A DNA stretch of 16,015 bases, taken from positions 1 through 16,015 of the forward strand of contig JAEMRL010000015.1 of the NCBI GenBank assembly GCA_016463385.1, in the 5' to 3' direction. The number at the start of each line of letters is the position of its first letter. Positions within the stretch are counted from its first letter, which is position 1. The position numbers and the translations under genes were made by a program. The notes below the pieces were generated by a model. The model saw only the letters and a program-made list of their open reading frames with translations. It ran no database searches and was not told where the DNA came from. The stretch is from Thermoleophilia bacterium (GTDB lineage: Bacteria > Actinomycetota > Thermoleophilia > Miltoncostaeales > Miltoncostaeaceae). This document shows positions 6,266 through 13,173 of this stretch, piece by piece.

Positions 6266-7372
6266 ATGGCCGTGCCCCTCATGGATATCCAGGCCCAGTA
6301 CGGGCCCCTGCGTGCCGAGATCGACGCCGCCCTCGCCGGCGTGCTCGACAGCGGCCGCTTCATCCTGGGCCCGGAGGGCCGCGCCCTCGAGGCCTCGGTC
6401 TCCGAGCGGCTGGGCGGCCGGCCGTGCGTGGGCGTCGCCAACGGCACCGACGCGCTGGTGATCGCTCTCGATGCCCTCGACATCGGGCCGGGCGACGAGG
6501 TCATCACGACCCCGTACACCTTCTACGCAACGGCCGAGGCAATCGCGAGGGTCGGCGCGACGCCCGTCTTCTGCGACATCGACCCGCTGACCTACTGCCT
6601 CGACCCCGAGGCCGTGCGGGGGCGCATCGGGCCGGCGACGAAGGCGATCCTGCCGGTCCACATCTTCGGGCACCCGGCTCCGATGGGCGAGCTGATGGCG
6701 ATCGCCCGCGAGCACGGCCTGGTGGTGGTGGAGGACTCCGCCCAGGCCTTCGGCGCCCGCGCCCCCGAGGGCGAGATCGCGACCTTCGGCGACGCCGCGA
6801 CCTTCAGCTTCTTCCCGACCAAGAACTTCCCCGGCATGGGCGACGGGGGCATGGTGGTCTGCCGCGACGAGGAGCTCGCCGAGCGCGTGCGCCGGCTGCG
6901 CTTCCACGGCTCGAAGGACAAGGTCGTGTTCGAGGAGGTGGGCTACAACTCGCGCCTCGACGATCTCCAGGCCGCGATCATCCGCGTCTTCTACCCCCAC
7001 CTCGACGGCTGGAACGCGCGCCGCGCCGAGGCCGCCGGGTGGTACGCCGAGGAGGGCCTCGGAGACGTGATGACCCTGCCGGTCGTCGCGCCCGGCGCGA
7101 CCCACATCTACCACCTCTACATGGCCCGCCACCCCCGGCGCGCCGACATCCAGGCTGCGCTGAAGGCGGCCGACGTGGCGAGCGCGGTGTACTACGGCAT
7201 CCCCATGCACCTGCAGCCGGTCTTCGCCCACCTCGGCTACTCGGAGGGCGATCTGCCCGTCGCCGAGGAGTGCGCGCGCACGGCGCTCGCCCTGCCGATG
7301 CACCCCGGGCTGACGCGCGCGGACGTGGCGACTGTGGTCCGGGCCGCGAGCGGGGTGCTCGGCCGGGCCTAG
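6266..7372 (+). CDS. DegT/DnrJ/EryC1-family sugar aminotransferase
   Basis: A 368-residue PLP enzyme of the DegT/DnrJ/EryC1 family, which aminates nucleotide-linked keto-sugars, usually with glutamate as amino donor. Visible marks are the N-terminus VPLMDIQAQY, SGRFILGPE (29-37), the phosphate-binding GTDAL (60-64), VVVEDSAQAFGA (153-164; Asp157 should pair with the pyridine nitrogen), the Schiff-base lysine in SFFPTKNFPGMGDGG (Lys186), and GYNSRLDDLQAA (227-237). The pattern is closest to the WbpE/WlbC type acting at sugar C3, but substrate assignment is inference. It is complete and of normal length. ATG 6266 is chosen; GTG 6272 is possible. Its stop shares CTAG with the convergent decarboxylase. 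The membrane dehydratase 2.4 kb downstream could feed the same amino-sugar route. Confidence 0.92.
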   Translation: MAVPLMDIQAQYGPLRAEIDAALAGVLDSGRFILGPEGRALEASVSERLGGRPCVGVANGTDALVIALDALDIGPGDEVITTPYTFYATAEAIARVGATPVFCDIDPLTYCLDPEAVRGRIGPATKAILPVHIFGHPAPMGELMAIAREHGLVVVEDSAQAFGARAPEGEIATFGDAATFSFFPTKNFPGMGDGGMVVCRDEELAERVRRLRFHGSKDKVVFEEVGYNSRLDDLQAAIIRVFYPHLDGWNARRAEAAGWYAEEGLGDVMTLPVVAPGATHIYHLYMARHPRRADIQAALKAADVASAVYYGIPMHLQPVFAHLGYSEGDLPVAEECARTALALPMHPGLTRADVATVVRAASGVLGRA

Positions 7373-8778
7373 TTCCCGTCGCCGCCCTGGTGGGCGGCGA
7401 GCAGCGCGGCGATGGTCCGGTGGACGTCGTCCTCGGTGGTCCGCCAGCTCGACACCGACAGGCGCAGCCCCGCGACCCCGCGCCACACCGTGCCGCTCGG
7501 AAAGCACGTGCCCTCGGCCTGGACCCGCGCCAGCACCGCCCGCGAGTGGGCGTCGTGGTCGGCGCCGGCCGGGTCGCGGAAGCGCACCACGACCTGGTTG
7601 AGGTCCTGGTGCAGCACCTCGGCCCCGTCGGCGGCCGCGATCCCCCTGGCCAGCAGCTCGGCCATGGCGCAGCAGCGCTCCACGAGATCGGCCACCCCGC
7701 GCCGCCCGAGCTGTCGCAGGGCGGCCCACACCGGCACCGAGCGGGCCCGGCGCGACAGCTCGGGGTTGAAGTCGATCGGGTCGCGGAGGGCGAGGTCGTC
7801 GCCGCCCGGCAGGTAGGCGGCCCGCACGCCCATCGCGCGGCGGTGCGCGACGGGATCGGCGCAGATGGCGAGGCCGCAGTCGTAGGGGGTGTTGAGCCAC
7901 TTGTGCGCGTCGGTGGCCCACGAGTGCGCCCGCTCGGCCCCCGCCACCATCCCCCGCCGGGCCGGGGCGGCGCGCGCCCACAGCCCGAACGCGCCGTCCA
8001 CGTGGACCCACAGGTCCGGGCGCGCGACCGCGTCGGCGATCTCGCCGACGCGGTCCACTGCGCCCCCGTTCACGTTGCCGACCTGGGTACAGACGATCGT
8101 CGGCCCCTCGGCCCGTGCGGCCGCCTCCGCCATGGCGCCGGGGCTCACCCGCCCCGCCTCGTCGGCCGGCACCACGGTGGCGGTGGCTCCCCCCAGGCCC
8201 AGCAGGCGCAGCGCCCCGTCGACCGAGTCGTGCCGTTCGGCTCCGACCAGCACCGTGACCCTCGGTGCCCCCTGGAGACCCGCGGCCTCCACGTCCCACC
8301 CGTGGGCGGCCAGGACGTGGTTTCGCGCCGCCGCCAGGCAGACCGTGTTCGCCATCTGCCCACCGGTCACGAAGCCGACCGAGGCGCCGCGCGGGAGATC
8401 GAGCAGGTCGAGCACCCACCCGGCGGTGACCTGCTCGATCATCGTCGTCGCCGGGAAGGGCTCGGACATGGCCGAGTTCTGGTCCCATGCGCTCACGAGC
8501 CAGTCGGCGCCGATCGCCGCCGGCAGGGTGCCGCCGATCACCCAGCCGTGGAAGCGGCCCGAGCCGCTCGCCATCAGGCCGGGCTCGGCCCGGGCGGCGA
8601 GCTCGCGCACCACCTCGGCCGGGTCGAGGCCCTCCTCGGGCAGCGGCTCCGAGAAGGCCTCCAGCATCTCCCTGGCCCCCGCCTCCGGGCGCACCGCGCG
8701 GTCGGGGAGACTGTCGAGCCACGCCCCGGCCGCCTGCGCGGCGGCCGTGAGCGCGGCCTCGTGGCCGGGGTCGCCCAT
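7369..8778 (-). CDS. Group II PLP-dependent decarboxylase family protein
   Basis: A 469-residue fold-type I PLP enzyme of the family of aromatic amino acid, glutamate and diaminobutyrate decarboxylases (PF00282). Key residues are in place: VTGGQMAN cofactor-phosphate region (138-144), the PLP-stacking His183 in GAERHDSVD, Asp261 in VHVDGAFG, and the Schiff-base Lys293 in ATDAHKWLN. The C-terminal small domain ends normally with SVSSWRTTEDDV. Substrate cannot be assigned; annotated relatives are called aspartate aminotransferase-family or aromatic decarboxylase. ATG 8778 gives the natural family length; the frame stays open to 9126 but that extra part lies antisense to the DUF354 gene. The ATG lies in a CCATGG palindrome that also provides an ATG on the other strand. 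A TAGTGT hexamer 10 nt upstream suggests a leaderless message. It ends on the shared CTAG with the aminotransferase. Confidence 0.88.
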   Translation of the reverse strand: MGDPGHEAALTAAAQAAGAWLDSLPDRAVRPEAGAREMLEAFSEPLPEEGLDPAEVVRELAARAEPGLMASGSGRFHGWVIGGTLPAAIGADWLVSAWDQNSAMSEPFPATTMIEQVTAGWVLDLLDLPRGASVGFVTGGQMANTVCLAAARNHVLAAHGWDVEAAGLQGAPRVTVLVGAERHDSVDGALRLLGLGGATATVVPADEAGRVSPGAMAEAAARAEGPTIVCTQVGNVNGGAVDRVGEIADAVARPDLWVHVDGAFGLWARAAPARRGMVAGAERAHSWATDAHKWLNTPYDCGLAICADPVAHRRAMGVRAAYLPGGDDLALRDPIDFNPELSRRARSVPVWAALRQLGRRGVADLVERCCAMAELLARGIAAADGAEVLHQDLNQVVVRFRDPAGADHDAHSRAVLARVQAEGTCFPSGTVWRGVAGLRLSVSSWRTTEDDVHRTIAALLAAHQGGDGN

Positions 8779-8787
8779 GGCCCGCCC

Positions 8788-8794
8788 TACACTA
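8788..8794. promoter_or_regulatory. Overlapping bidirectional -10 elements (TACACT / TAGTGT)
   Basis: The 7-bp TACACTA reads TACACT on plus (8788-8793), 7 nt before TTG 8801, and TAGTGT on minus (8794-8789), 10 nt before ATG 8778. Both fit TAnnnT, and neither gene has a Shine-Dalgarno. The two starts are only 22 nt apart, so both promoters must use the same few bases. Confidence 0.5.
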
Positions 8795-8800
8795 CGTCCG

Positions 8801-9820
8801 TTGCGCGTCTGGATCGACATCACCAACTCACCGCACGTGGTGATCTTCCGGCCCCTGATCGCGCGCCTGCGGGCGCGCGGCTGCGAGGTGACGGTGACGG
8901 CCCGCGAGTTCGCCCAGACGATCGGCCTCCTGGAGCGCTTCGGCATCGAGCACGTGAGCGTCGGCGCCCACGGCGGCGGCTCGAGCGCGGGCAAGGCGCG
9001 CGCCATGGCGGGCCGCTCGGCGGAGCTCGTGCGCTTCGCCCGCCGTGAGCGGTTCGACCTGGCCGTCGCCCACGGGAGCACCGACCAGCCGCCGGCCGCG
9101 CGCGCCGCCGGCACGCCCCAGGTCACGATGTTCGACTACGAGTACGCGAAGGTGATGCACCACTGGAACGGGCGGCTGGCCACCCGGGTCCTCGTGCCGT
9201 CGGCCATCCCCGAGGAGGCCCTCGCCCCCTACGGCATGCGCCCTCCGAAGCTCATCCGCTACCCCGGGCTGAAGGAGGAGTACTACCTGGCCGACCACGC
9301 CATCGACGACGGCGTGCTCGGCGAGCTGGGGCTCGACCCCGCTCGCCTGATCGCCGTGATGCGCCCGCCGCCCGAGGTGACCCTCTACCACCGCGGGGCG
9401 TCCACCGACCTCTTCGCGGCCACGCTGGAGCGCCTGCTCGCGTCGCCCGAGGTGCAGACCGTCGTGCTGCCGCGCACCGACGAGCAGCGCGCCGCGCTCG
9501 CCGGAGGCCCGGCGATCGTGCCCGAGCGCCCGATCGACGGCCCCTCGCTGGTGGCCGCGTCCGACCTCGTGGTGAGTGCCGGAGGGACGATGAACCGCGA
9601 GGCGGCGGCGCTCGGCGTGCCCGCCTACACCCCGTTCGCGGCCCGCCTCGGCGCGGTCGACCGCAGCCTGATCGCCGAGGGCCGCCTGCGGCGCCTCGAG
9701 GACCCCGCCGACGTGCTCCTGGAGCGCCGCCCGCGCGACGCGCCGCCGCCGTTGCGCGACCCCGAGGTACTACTGGACCTGATTCTCGGCGCCGCAGGGT
9801 CTACACTGCCCCCCCTGTGA
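8801..9820 (+). CDS. DUF354 protein (GT-B-like fold), surface-polysaccharide context
   Basis: A 339-residue protein of the DUF354 family (PF04007), predicted to have a GT-B-like two-domain fold related to UDP-GlcNAc 2-epimerases and glycosyltransferases and often found in polysaccharide loci; its reaction is unproven. Seen are the N-terminal strand and loop RVWIDITNSPHVVIF (2-16), TAREFAQTIGLLERFGI (33-49), MFDYEYAKV (110-118), the middle YPGLKEEYYL (154-163), and the C-terminal nucleotide-site-like SAGGTMNREAAALGVPAYT (259-277). The start is taken as TTG 8801 because the family sequence begins there and TACACT lies 7 nt upstream; ATG 8777 would add MARPTLRP and overlap the divergent gene by 2 nt. 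Its TGA overlaps the dehydratase GTG (GTGA), so the two form a unit. Confidence 0.82.
   Translation: MRVWIDITNSPHVVIFRPLIARLRARGCEVTVTAREFAQTIGLLERFGIEHVSVGAHGGGSSAGKARAMAGRSAELVRFARRERFDLAVAHGSTDQPPAARAAGTPQVTMFDYEYAKVMHHWNGRLATRVLVPSAIPEEALAPYGMRPPKLIRYPGLKEEYYLADHAIDDGVLGELGLDPARLIAVMRPPPEVTLYHRGASTDLFAATLERLLASPEVQTVVLPRTDEQRAALAGGPAIVPERPIDGPSLVAASDLVVSAGGTMNREAAALGVPAYTPFAARLGAVDRSLIAEGRLRRLEDPADVLLERRPRDAPPPLRDPEVLLDLILGAAGSTLPPL
9802..9807 (+). promoter_or_regulatory. Putative internal -10 (TACACT) for the dehydratase
   Basis: TACACT inside the last codons of the DUF354 gene lies 9 nt before GTG 9817. It would let the dehydratase be transcribed as a leaderless message apart from the upstream gene. 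Confidence 0.4.
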
Positions 9821-11736
9821 GGAGCGCTCCGCTCAACTGGAGCCCCCGGGCGTTCGCCCACCGCGGTGCTCAGATCGCGGTAGACACGGGGCTCGTCGCG
9901 GCCGCCTACTGGCTGGCCTTCTACTTCCGGTTCGACGGAAACGTCCCCGGGCGCTACGAGCGACTCTTCGCCGGGACGGTCCTGATCGTGGTCGCCATCA
10001 AGGTGGCGACCTTCGTGGCGATGCGCTTCTACACCAAGTGGTGGCGCTTCACGAGCTTGCGCGACCTCCAGGCGATCGTGCTGGCGGCGGCCGTGTCGAG
10101 CCTGCTGGTGGCCGCGATCCTCTCCAACTGGCGCCCGGGCGACCTGGTCGCCGTGCCGCGCGGGGTGCTGGTCTTCGACCTGGTGCTGACGCTCACGTTC
10201 ATCGGCGGCGCCCGCTTTGCGGTGCGCAGCGTGATCGAGCGCCCGCCCCGGTCCGAGCTGGTGTCGAGCGGCCGCGAGGTGCTGATCTGCGGCGCCGGCG
10301 ACGCCGGCAACACGCTGCTCCGCGAGATGAAGCGCAACCGCGAGCTCGGCTACACGCCCGTCGGCCTGATCGACGACGACCCGCGCAAGCGACGCCTGCG
10401 CGTGCAGGGGACGCGGGTGCGCGGCACGCGCGCCGACCTGCCCCGCGTGCTGCGCGAGGTGCACGTCGACGAGGTGATCATCGCCATGCCGTCGGCGCCC
10501 GGGCTGGTGCGCCAGGAGATCGTGGAGGCCTGCCGCAAGGCCGGGATCCCCTGCACCACGCTGCCGGGTCTGCCCGAGCTGATCGCCGGCGACGTCACCG
10601 TGAGCCTCCTGCGCGAGGTGCGCGTGGAGGACGTCCTCGGCCGCGCGCCCGTGGAGAGCGACTTCGCGCGGGTCGCCCGGTACCTCAACGGCCGGGCCGT
10701 GATGGTGACCGGCGCGGGTGGGTCGATCGGCCGCGAGCTCTGCCGTCAGGTCGCCGCCATCGGCGCGCGCCGTCTGGTGATGGTGGACCACGCCGAGAAC
10801 AACCTGTTCGAGATCGACATGGAGCTGCGCGAGCGCGGCCACGCCGGCCTGCTGGTGCCGGTGATCGCCGACTGCAAGGACGTGGGCTCGATGGAGCGCG
10901 TCTTCGAGGCCGAGAGCCCCGAGATCGTCTTCCACGCGGCCGCCTACAAGCACGTGCCGATGATGGAGCTGAACCCGCTCCAGGCCGTCGCCAACAACGC
11001 GCTCGGCACGCAGGTGCTCGCCGACCTCGCCGAGCGGCACGGCGTGGAGCGCTTCTGCCTGGTCTCGACCGACAAGGCCGTGGAGCCGAAGACGGTCATG
11101 GGCGGCTCGAAGGCGCTGGCCGAGCGGGTCGTGGAATCGCACGGCACCACCTCGAGCACCCGCTTCGCCGCCGTGCGCTTCGGCAACGTCCTCGGAAGCT
11201 CCGGGTCGGTGCTGCCCATCTTCCAGAAGCAGATCGAGCGCGGCGGCCCGGTGACGGTGACGCACGCCGACATGACCCGCTTCTTCATGACGATCCCCGA
11301 GGCCGTGCAGCTCGTGATCGAGGCCACCGGCATCGCCGAGGGCGGCGACATCTTCGTGCTCAACATGGGCGAGCCGGTGAAGATCATCGATCTCGCCCGC
11401 CGGATGATCGAGCTGTCGGGCCACGAGCCCGGCGTGGACATCGCGATCGAGGTGGTCGGCATCCGTCCCGGCGAGAAGCTCCACGAGGAGCTCTTCAACG
11501 TGGACGAGGAGGTGAAGCCGACGAGGTATGGCAAGATCATGCGCGCCACCAGGCCCGCCATCGATCCCGACCGGCTGCGTCACAGCATGGTCGAGCTCAA
11601 CCGCCTCGTCGCCGACGGACGCCCAGAGCCCGTTGCGACCGCCCTCTGGGACATCCTCCGCGCCGGAAGGGTCATGGGCGACGGTGGCGAAGGCCAGGGG
11701 GCTCGTCCCTCCACAAGCCACGGGGAGCGTCAATGA
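9817..11736 (+). CDS. Membrane-bound UDP-sugar 4,6-dehydratase (CapD/PglF/WbpM type)
   Basis: A 639-residue polysaccharide-biosynthesis dehydratase, expected to turn UDP-GlcNAc into a UDP-4-keto-6-deoxy-sugar, the precursor of bacillosamine, QuiNAc or FucNAc-type sugars. The N-terminal part has four membrane helices (about 18-38, 50-70, 86-102, 115-133). A first Rossmann-like domain starts at REVLICGAGDAGN (153-165). The catalytic short-chain-dehydrogenase domain starts at VMVTGAGGSIGRELC (296-309). AAYKHVPMMELNP (375-387) and STDKAVEPKTVMGGSK (417-432) are family signatures, with Asp419, Lys420 and a Met428 at the position where soluble relatives carry Tyr, as in PglF. All are intact and length is typical for the large-form enzyme. 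It starts within the DUF354 stop and its own stop overlaps the next small gene (ATGA). Exact product is not settled by sequence. Confidence 0.93.
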   Translation: MRSAPLNWSPRAFAHRGAQIAVDTGLVAAAYWLAFYFRFDGNVPGRYERLFAGTVLIVVAIKVATFVAMRFYTKWWRFTSLRDLQAIVLAAAVSSLLVAAILSNWRPGDLVAVPRGVLVFDLVLTLTFIGGARFAVRSVIERPPRSELVSSGREVLICGAGDAGNTLLREMKRNRELGYTPVGLIDDDPRKRRLRVQGTRVRGTRADLPRVLREVHVDEVIIAMPSAPGLVRQEIVEACRKAGIPCTTLPGLPELIAGDVTVSLLREVRVEDVLGRAPVESDFARVARYLNGRAVMVTGAGGSIGRELCRQVAAIGARRLVMVDHAENNLFEIDMELRERGHAGLLVPVIADCKDVGSMERVFEAESPEIVFHAAAYKHVPMMELNPLQAVANNALGTQVLADLAERHGVERFCLVSTDKAVEPKTVMGGSKALAERVVESHGTTSSTRFAAVRFGNVLGSSGSVLPIFQKQIERGGPVTVTHADMTRFFMTIPEAVQLVIEATGIAEGGDIFVLNMGEPVKIIDLARRMIELSGHEPGVDIAIEVVGIRPGEKLHEELFNVDEEVKPTRYGKIMRATRPAIDPDRLRHSMVELNRLVADGRPEPVATALWDILRAGRVMGDGGEGQGARPSTSHGERQ

Positions 11737-11933
11737 CCGTCATCACCCGCACCGAGACCGATCGAGAACTCCCCCTCGGAGCCCTGCCCGTCGCCGAGTG
11801 GGGCCTGCTGTCGCGCGTCGCGCGCCCGTGCCCCGACCATGGCGGTGAGTGCCCGTGCGTCGCCCGGGACGCCGAGGCCGGCTGCCTGGTGTTCTGGTGC
11901 GACAACGGAGAGCACCACTTCAGCAACCGCTAG
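11733..11933 (+). CDS. Small cysteine/histidine-rich putative metal-binding protein
   Basis: A 66-residue protein starting with ATG inside the dehydratase stop (ATGA, 11733-11736), with GGGGAG 5 nt upstream. The N-terminal half is plain and partly acidic; the C-terminal half holds Cys33, His36, Cys40, Cys42, Cys51, Cys56, His61 and His62 in the order CPDHGGECPC, then GCLVFWCDNGEHHFSNR. Such close-set pairs suggest a single zinc or iron-sulfur site, but no named family is recognised. The ending CLVFWCDNGEHHFS looks conserved in style. The overlap implies translation coupled to the dehydratase, although a functional link is only inferred. Cytosolic, as no signal or membrane segment is seen. A longer open frame running through the dehydratase in this phase is a GC shadow. 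Confidence 0.7.
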   Translation: MTVITRTETDRELPLGALPVAEWGLLSRVARPCPDHGGECPCVARDAEAGCLVFWCDNGEHHFSNR

Positions 11934-11984
11934 GTCTCCGGCGCCGGCGCCAGCCGGTGCGCGCGAGGCCACAGGGAGCGCCGC
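11934..11984 (+). promoter_or_regulatory. Short gap with tandem GGCGCC and the kinase-like gene's Shine-Dalgarno
   Basis: The 51-nt gap carries GGCGCC twice in tandem (11940-11951), a self-complementary run that could fold, and AGGGAG (11973-11978) 6 nt before the GTG at 11985. No TAnnnT is seen. Confidence 0.4.
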
Positions 11985-12749
11985 GTGACCCTTGGGCCGT
12001 CAGATGTGGTCGCCGGCCGGTACGAGCTGATCCGCGCGCTCGGAGGCGGTGACCACGGCCAGGTCTTCCTCGCGGACGACCGCCACCTCTCGCGGCGGGT
12101 GGTGCTGCGCGTCGTCGAGCCGGCTCACCCGGATCGCGCGGCGGCCCTGCGCGACGAGGGCCGGATGATGTCGGCGGTCCAGTTCGACTGCCTCCAGGCC
12201 ATCCCGGTGCTGGTGGACGGGGAGCTGCCGGGCGGGGGCGCCTACCTCGTCAGCGAGTTCGTGGAGGGGATACGGCTCGAGGAGTTCGTCCGGCGGCGGT
12301 CACCGCTTCCGCCGGAGCGGGCGCGCAGCCTGGCGCTCGGCCTCCTCGACGCCGGGCTGGCGGTGCGCCGCAGCGCCCGTGACCGGGGCGACGTGCTGGT
12401 GGCCTCGGCCCTCGTGACGAGCGACGGCCACATCCGGGTGACGCGCTTCGGGCGCGCCTCGGGTCGGGGACCGCTGGGAGCCGATCCCGCCGTGGTCGCC
12501 GTGGCGGAGGATCTCGCGGCCATGCTGGCAGGGGGTCCGGTGCCGCCGCCTCTCGCGGAGGTCGTCGACGACGCGCGTGCCGGCCGGATCCTGTCGGCCG
12601 AGGTGCTTCGGGAGCGGCTGCTGCAGGCTCCCCTCGCCGCCGAGGACGACATCCCGGCCATTGCGCCGTTCACGCGTTGGCCCTTCGCCGTCGTGGCCGT
12701 GATCTTCGTGATCGTGATCGTGATCGTCGTGCTCGTCCTGGCCCTCTGA
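11985..12749 (+). CDS. Membrane-tethered pseudokinase (Ser/Thr kinase-like, catalytic residues lost)
   Basis: A 254-residue protein with the ground plan of a bacterial Ser/Thr kinase but degenerate. YELIRALGGGDHGQVFLADD (13-32) aligns with the glycine loop. VVLRVV (39-44) has Arg42 where the ATP-binding Lys belongs. The region RDRGDVLVASALVTSDGHI (132-150) replaces the HRDLKPxN loop, with no catalytic Asp/Asn. RFG (154-156) stands for DFG, so the metal-binding Asp is lost. The C-lobe is cut short, with a small helical segment to about 215. Residues 232-254 are a C-terminal membrane helix (WPFAVVAVIFVIVIVIVV), which leaves the kinase-like part in the cytosol. Phosphotransfer is unlikely; ATP-independent binding or signalling is the best guess. 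GTG 11985 has AGGGAG upstream. Confidence 0.75.
   Translation: MTLGPSDVVAGRYELIRALGGGDHGQVFLADDRHLSRRVVLRVVEPAHPDRAAALRDEGRMMSAVQFDCLQAIPVLVDGELPGGGAYLVSEFVEGIRLEEFVRRRSPLPPERARSLALGLLDAGLAVRRSARDRGDVLVASALVTSDGHIRVTRFGRASGRGPLGADPAVVAVAEDLAAMLAGGPVPPPLAEVVDDARAGRILSAEVLRERLLQAPLAAEDDIPAIAPFTRWPFAVVAVIFVIVIVIVVLVLAL
12708..12725 (+). repeat. GTGATC hexamer repeated three times
   Basis: Three perfect tandem GTGATC copies encode VI pairs of the C-terminal membrane helix of the pseudokinase; an imperfect copy lies just upstream. This is a small repeat that can slip in units of two residues. Confidence 0.6.
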
Positions 12750-12768
12750 GCGAGGGCGCCGCCCCTCA
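12747..12768. terminator. Possible bidirectional hairpin between convergent genes
   Basis: GAGGG (12752-12756), six nt, CCCTC (12763-12767) forms a short GC stem that spans the gap between the pseudokinase stop and the convergent reductase stop. There is no T-run on either side, so termination strength is doubtful. Confidence 0.3.
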
Positions 12769-13173
12769 GGCGTGCGTGAAGGGCAGCTCCGTGTGGTGGC
12801 TGCGGTCCACCTCGATCGAGTAGACGACCGTGTTCGGGCTGCGCCAGGGGAAGGCCGCCCCGGTGTACTTCACCGCGAGGGCGTCGGCGATCGCGAGGGC
12901 CCGCTCGCCGTCGATGCGCCCCACGACCCGCCCGCGCAGGTCGCACTGGCGGTAGGGGTTGTCGCCGTCCACCGCCGAGATCGCCACCCGGCCGTCGCGC
13001 TCGATGTTCCTCGCCTTGCGGCTGCCGGTCTGGGTGAACATGACCAGCCGGTCGTTCTCGTCGACGTCGATCCACACCGGCACCGAGTGGGGGGACCCGT
13101 CGGGCAGCAGGGTCGCAAGGTGGGCGAACGAGCGCCCGGCGAGCACCGTGCGGACCTCGGCGGACAGGCTCAT
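12766..13173 (-). CDS. PPOX-class F420-type (FDOR-B-like) oxidoreductase
   Basis: A 135-residue split-beta-barrel flavin/F420 reductase. Family marks are FAHLATLLPDGSPHSVPVWID (16-36), RLVMFTQTGSRKARNIERDG (42-61) and RVAISAVDGDNPYRQCDLRG (62-81). The KARN...RDGRVA stretch is the cofactor-phosphate site typical of F420-dependent PPOX-class enzymes rather than pyridoxine oxidases, though FMN use cannot be excluded. A homodimer acting in the cytosol is expected; the substrate is unknown. The ATG overlaps the HxlR stop by 4 nt (ATGA) and a perfect AGGAGG sits 5 nt upstream inside the HxlR gene, so it is the downstream member of an operon. It is complete and of family length. Its stop lies 16 nt from that of the convergent pseudokinase. 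Confidence 0.88.
   Translation of the reverse strand: MSLSAEVRTVLAGRSFAHLATLLPDGSPHSVPVWIDVDENDRLVMFTQTGSRKARNIERDGRVAISAVDGDNPYRQCDLRGRVVGRIDGERALAIADALAVKYTGAAFPWRSPNTVVYSIEVDRSHHTELPFTHA

Noticed and set aside
6047..8722. 891-residue minus-strand open frame across three genes
   Set aside because: It is Arg/Gly-rich low-complexity translation overlapping the histidine kinase, aminotransferase and decarboxylase, all of which carry intact motifs in other frames.
9625..11733. 702-residue minus-strand open frame opposite the dehydratase
   Set aside because: It mirrors a gene with full family motifs; the translation is His/Asp/Gly-rich with no domain, typical of antisense shadows in very GC-rich DNA.
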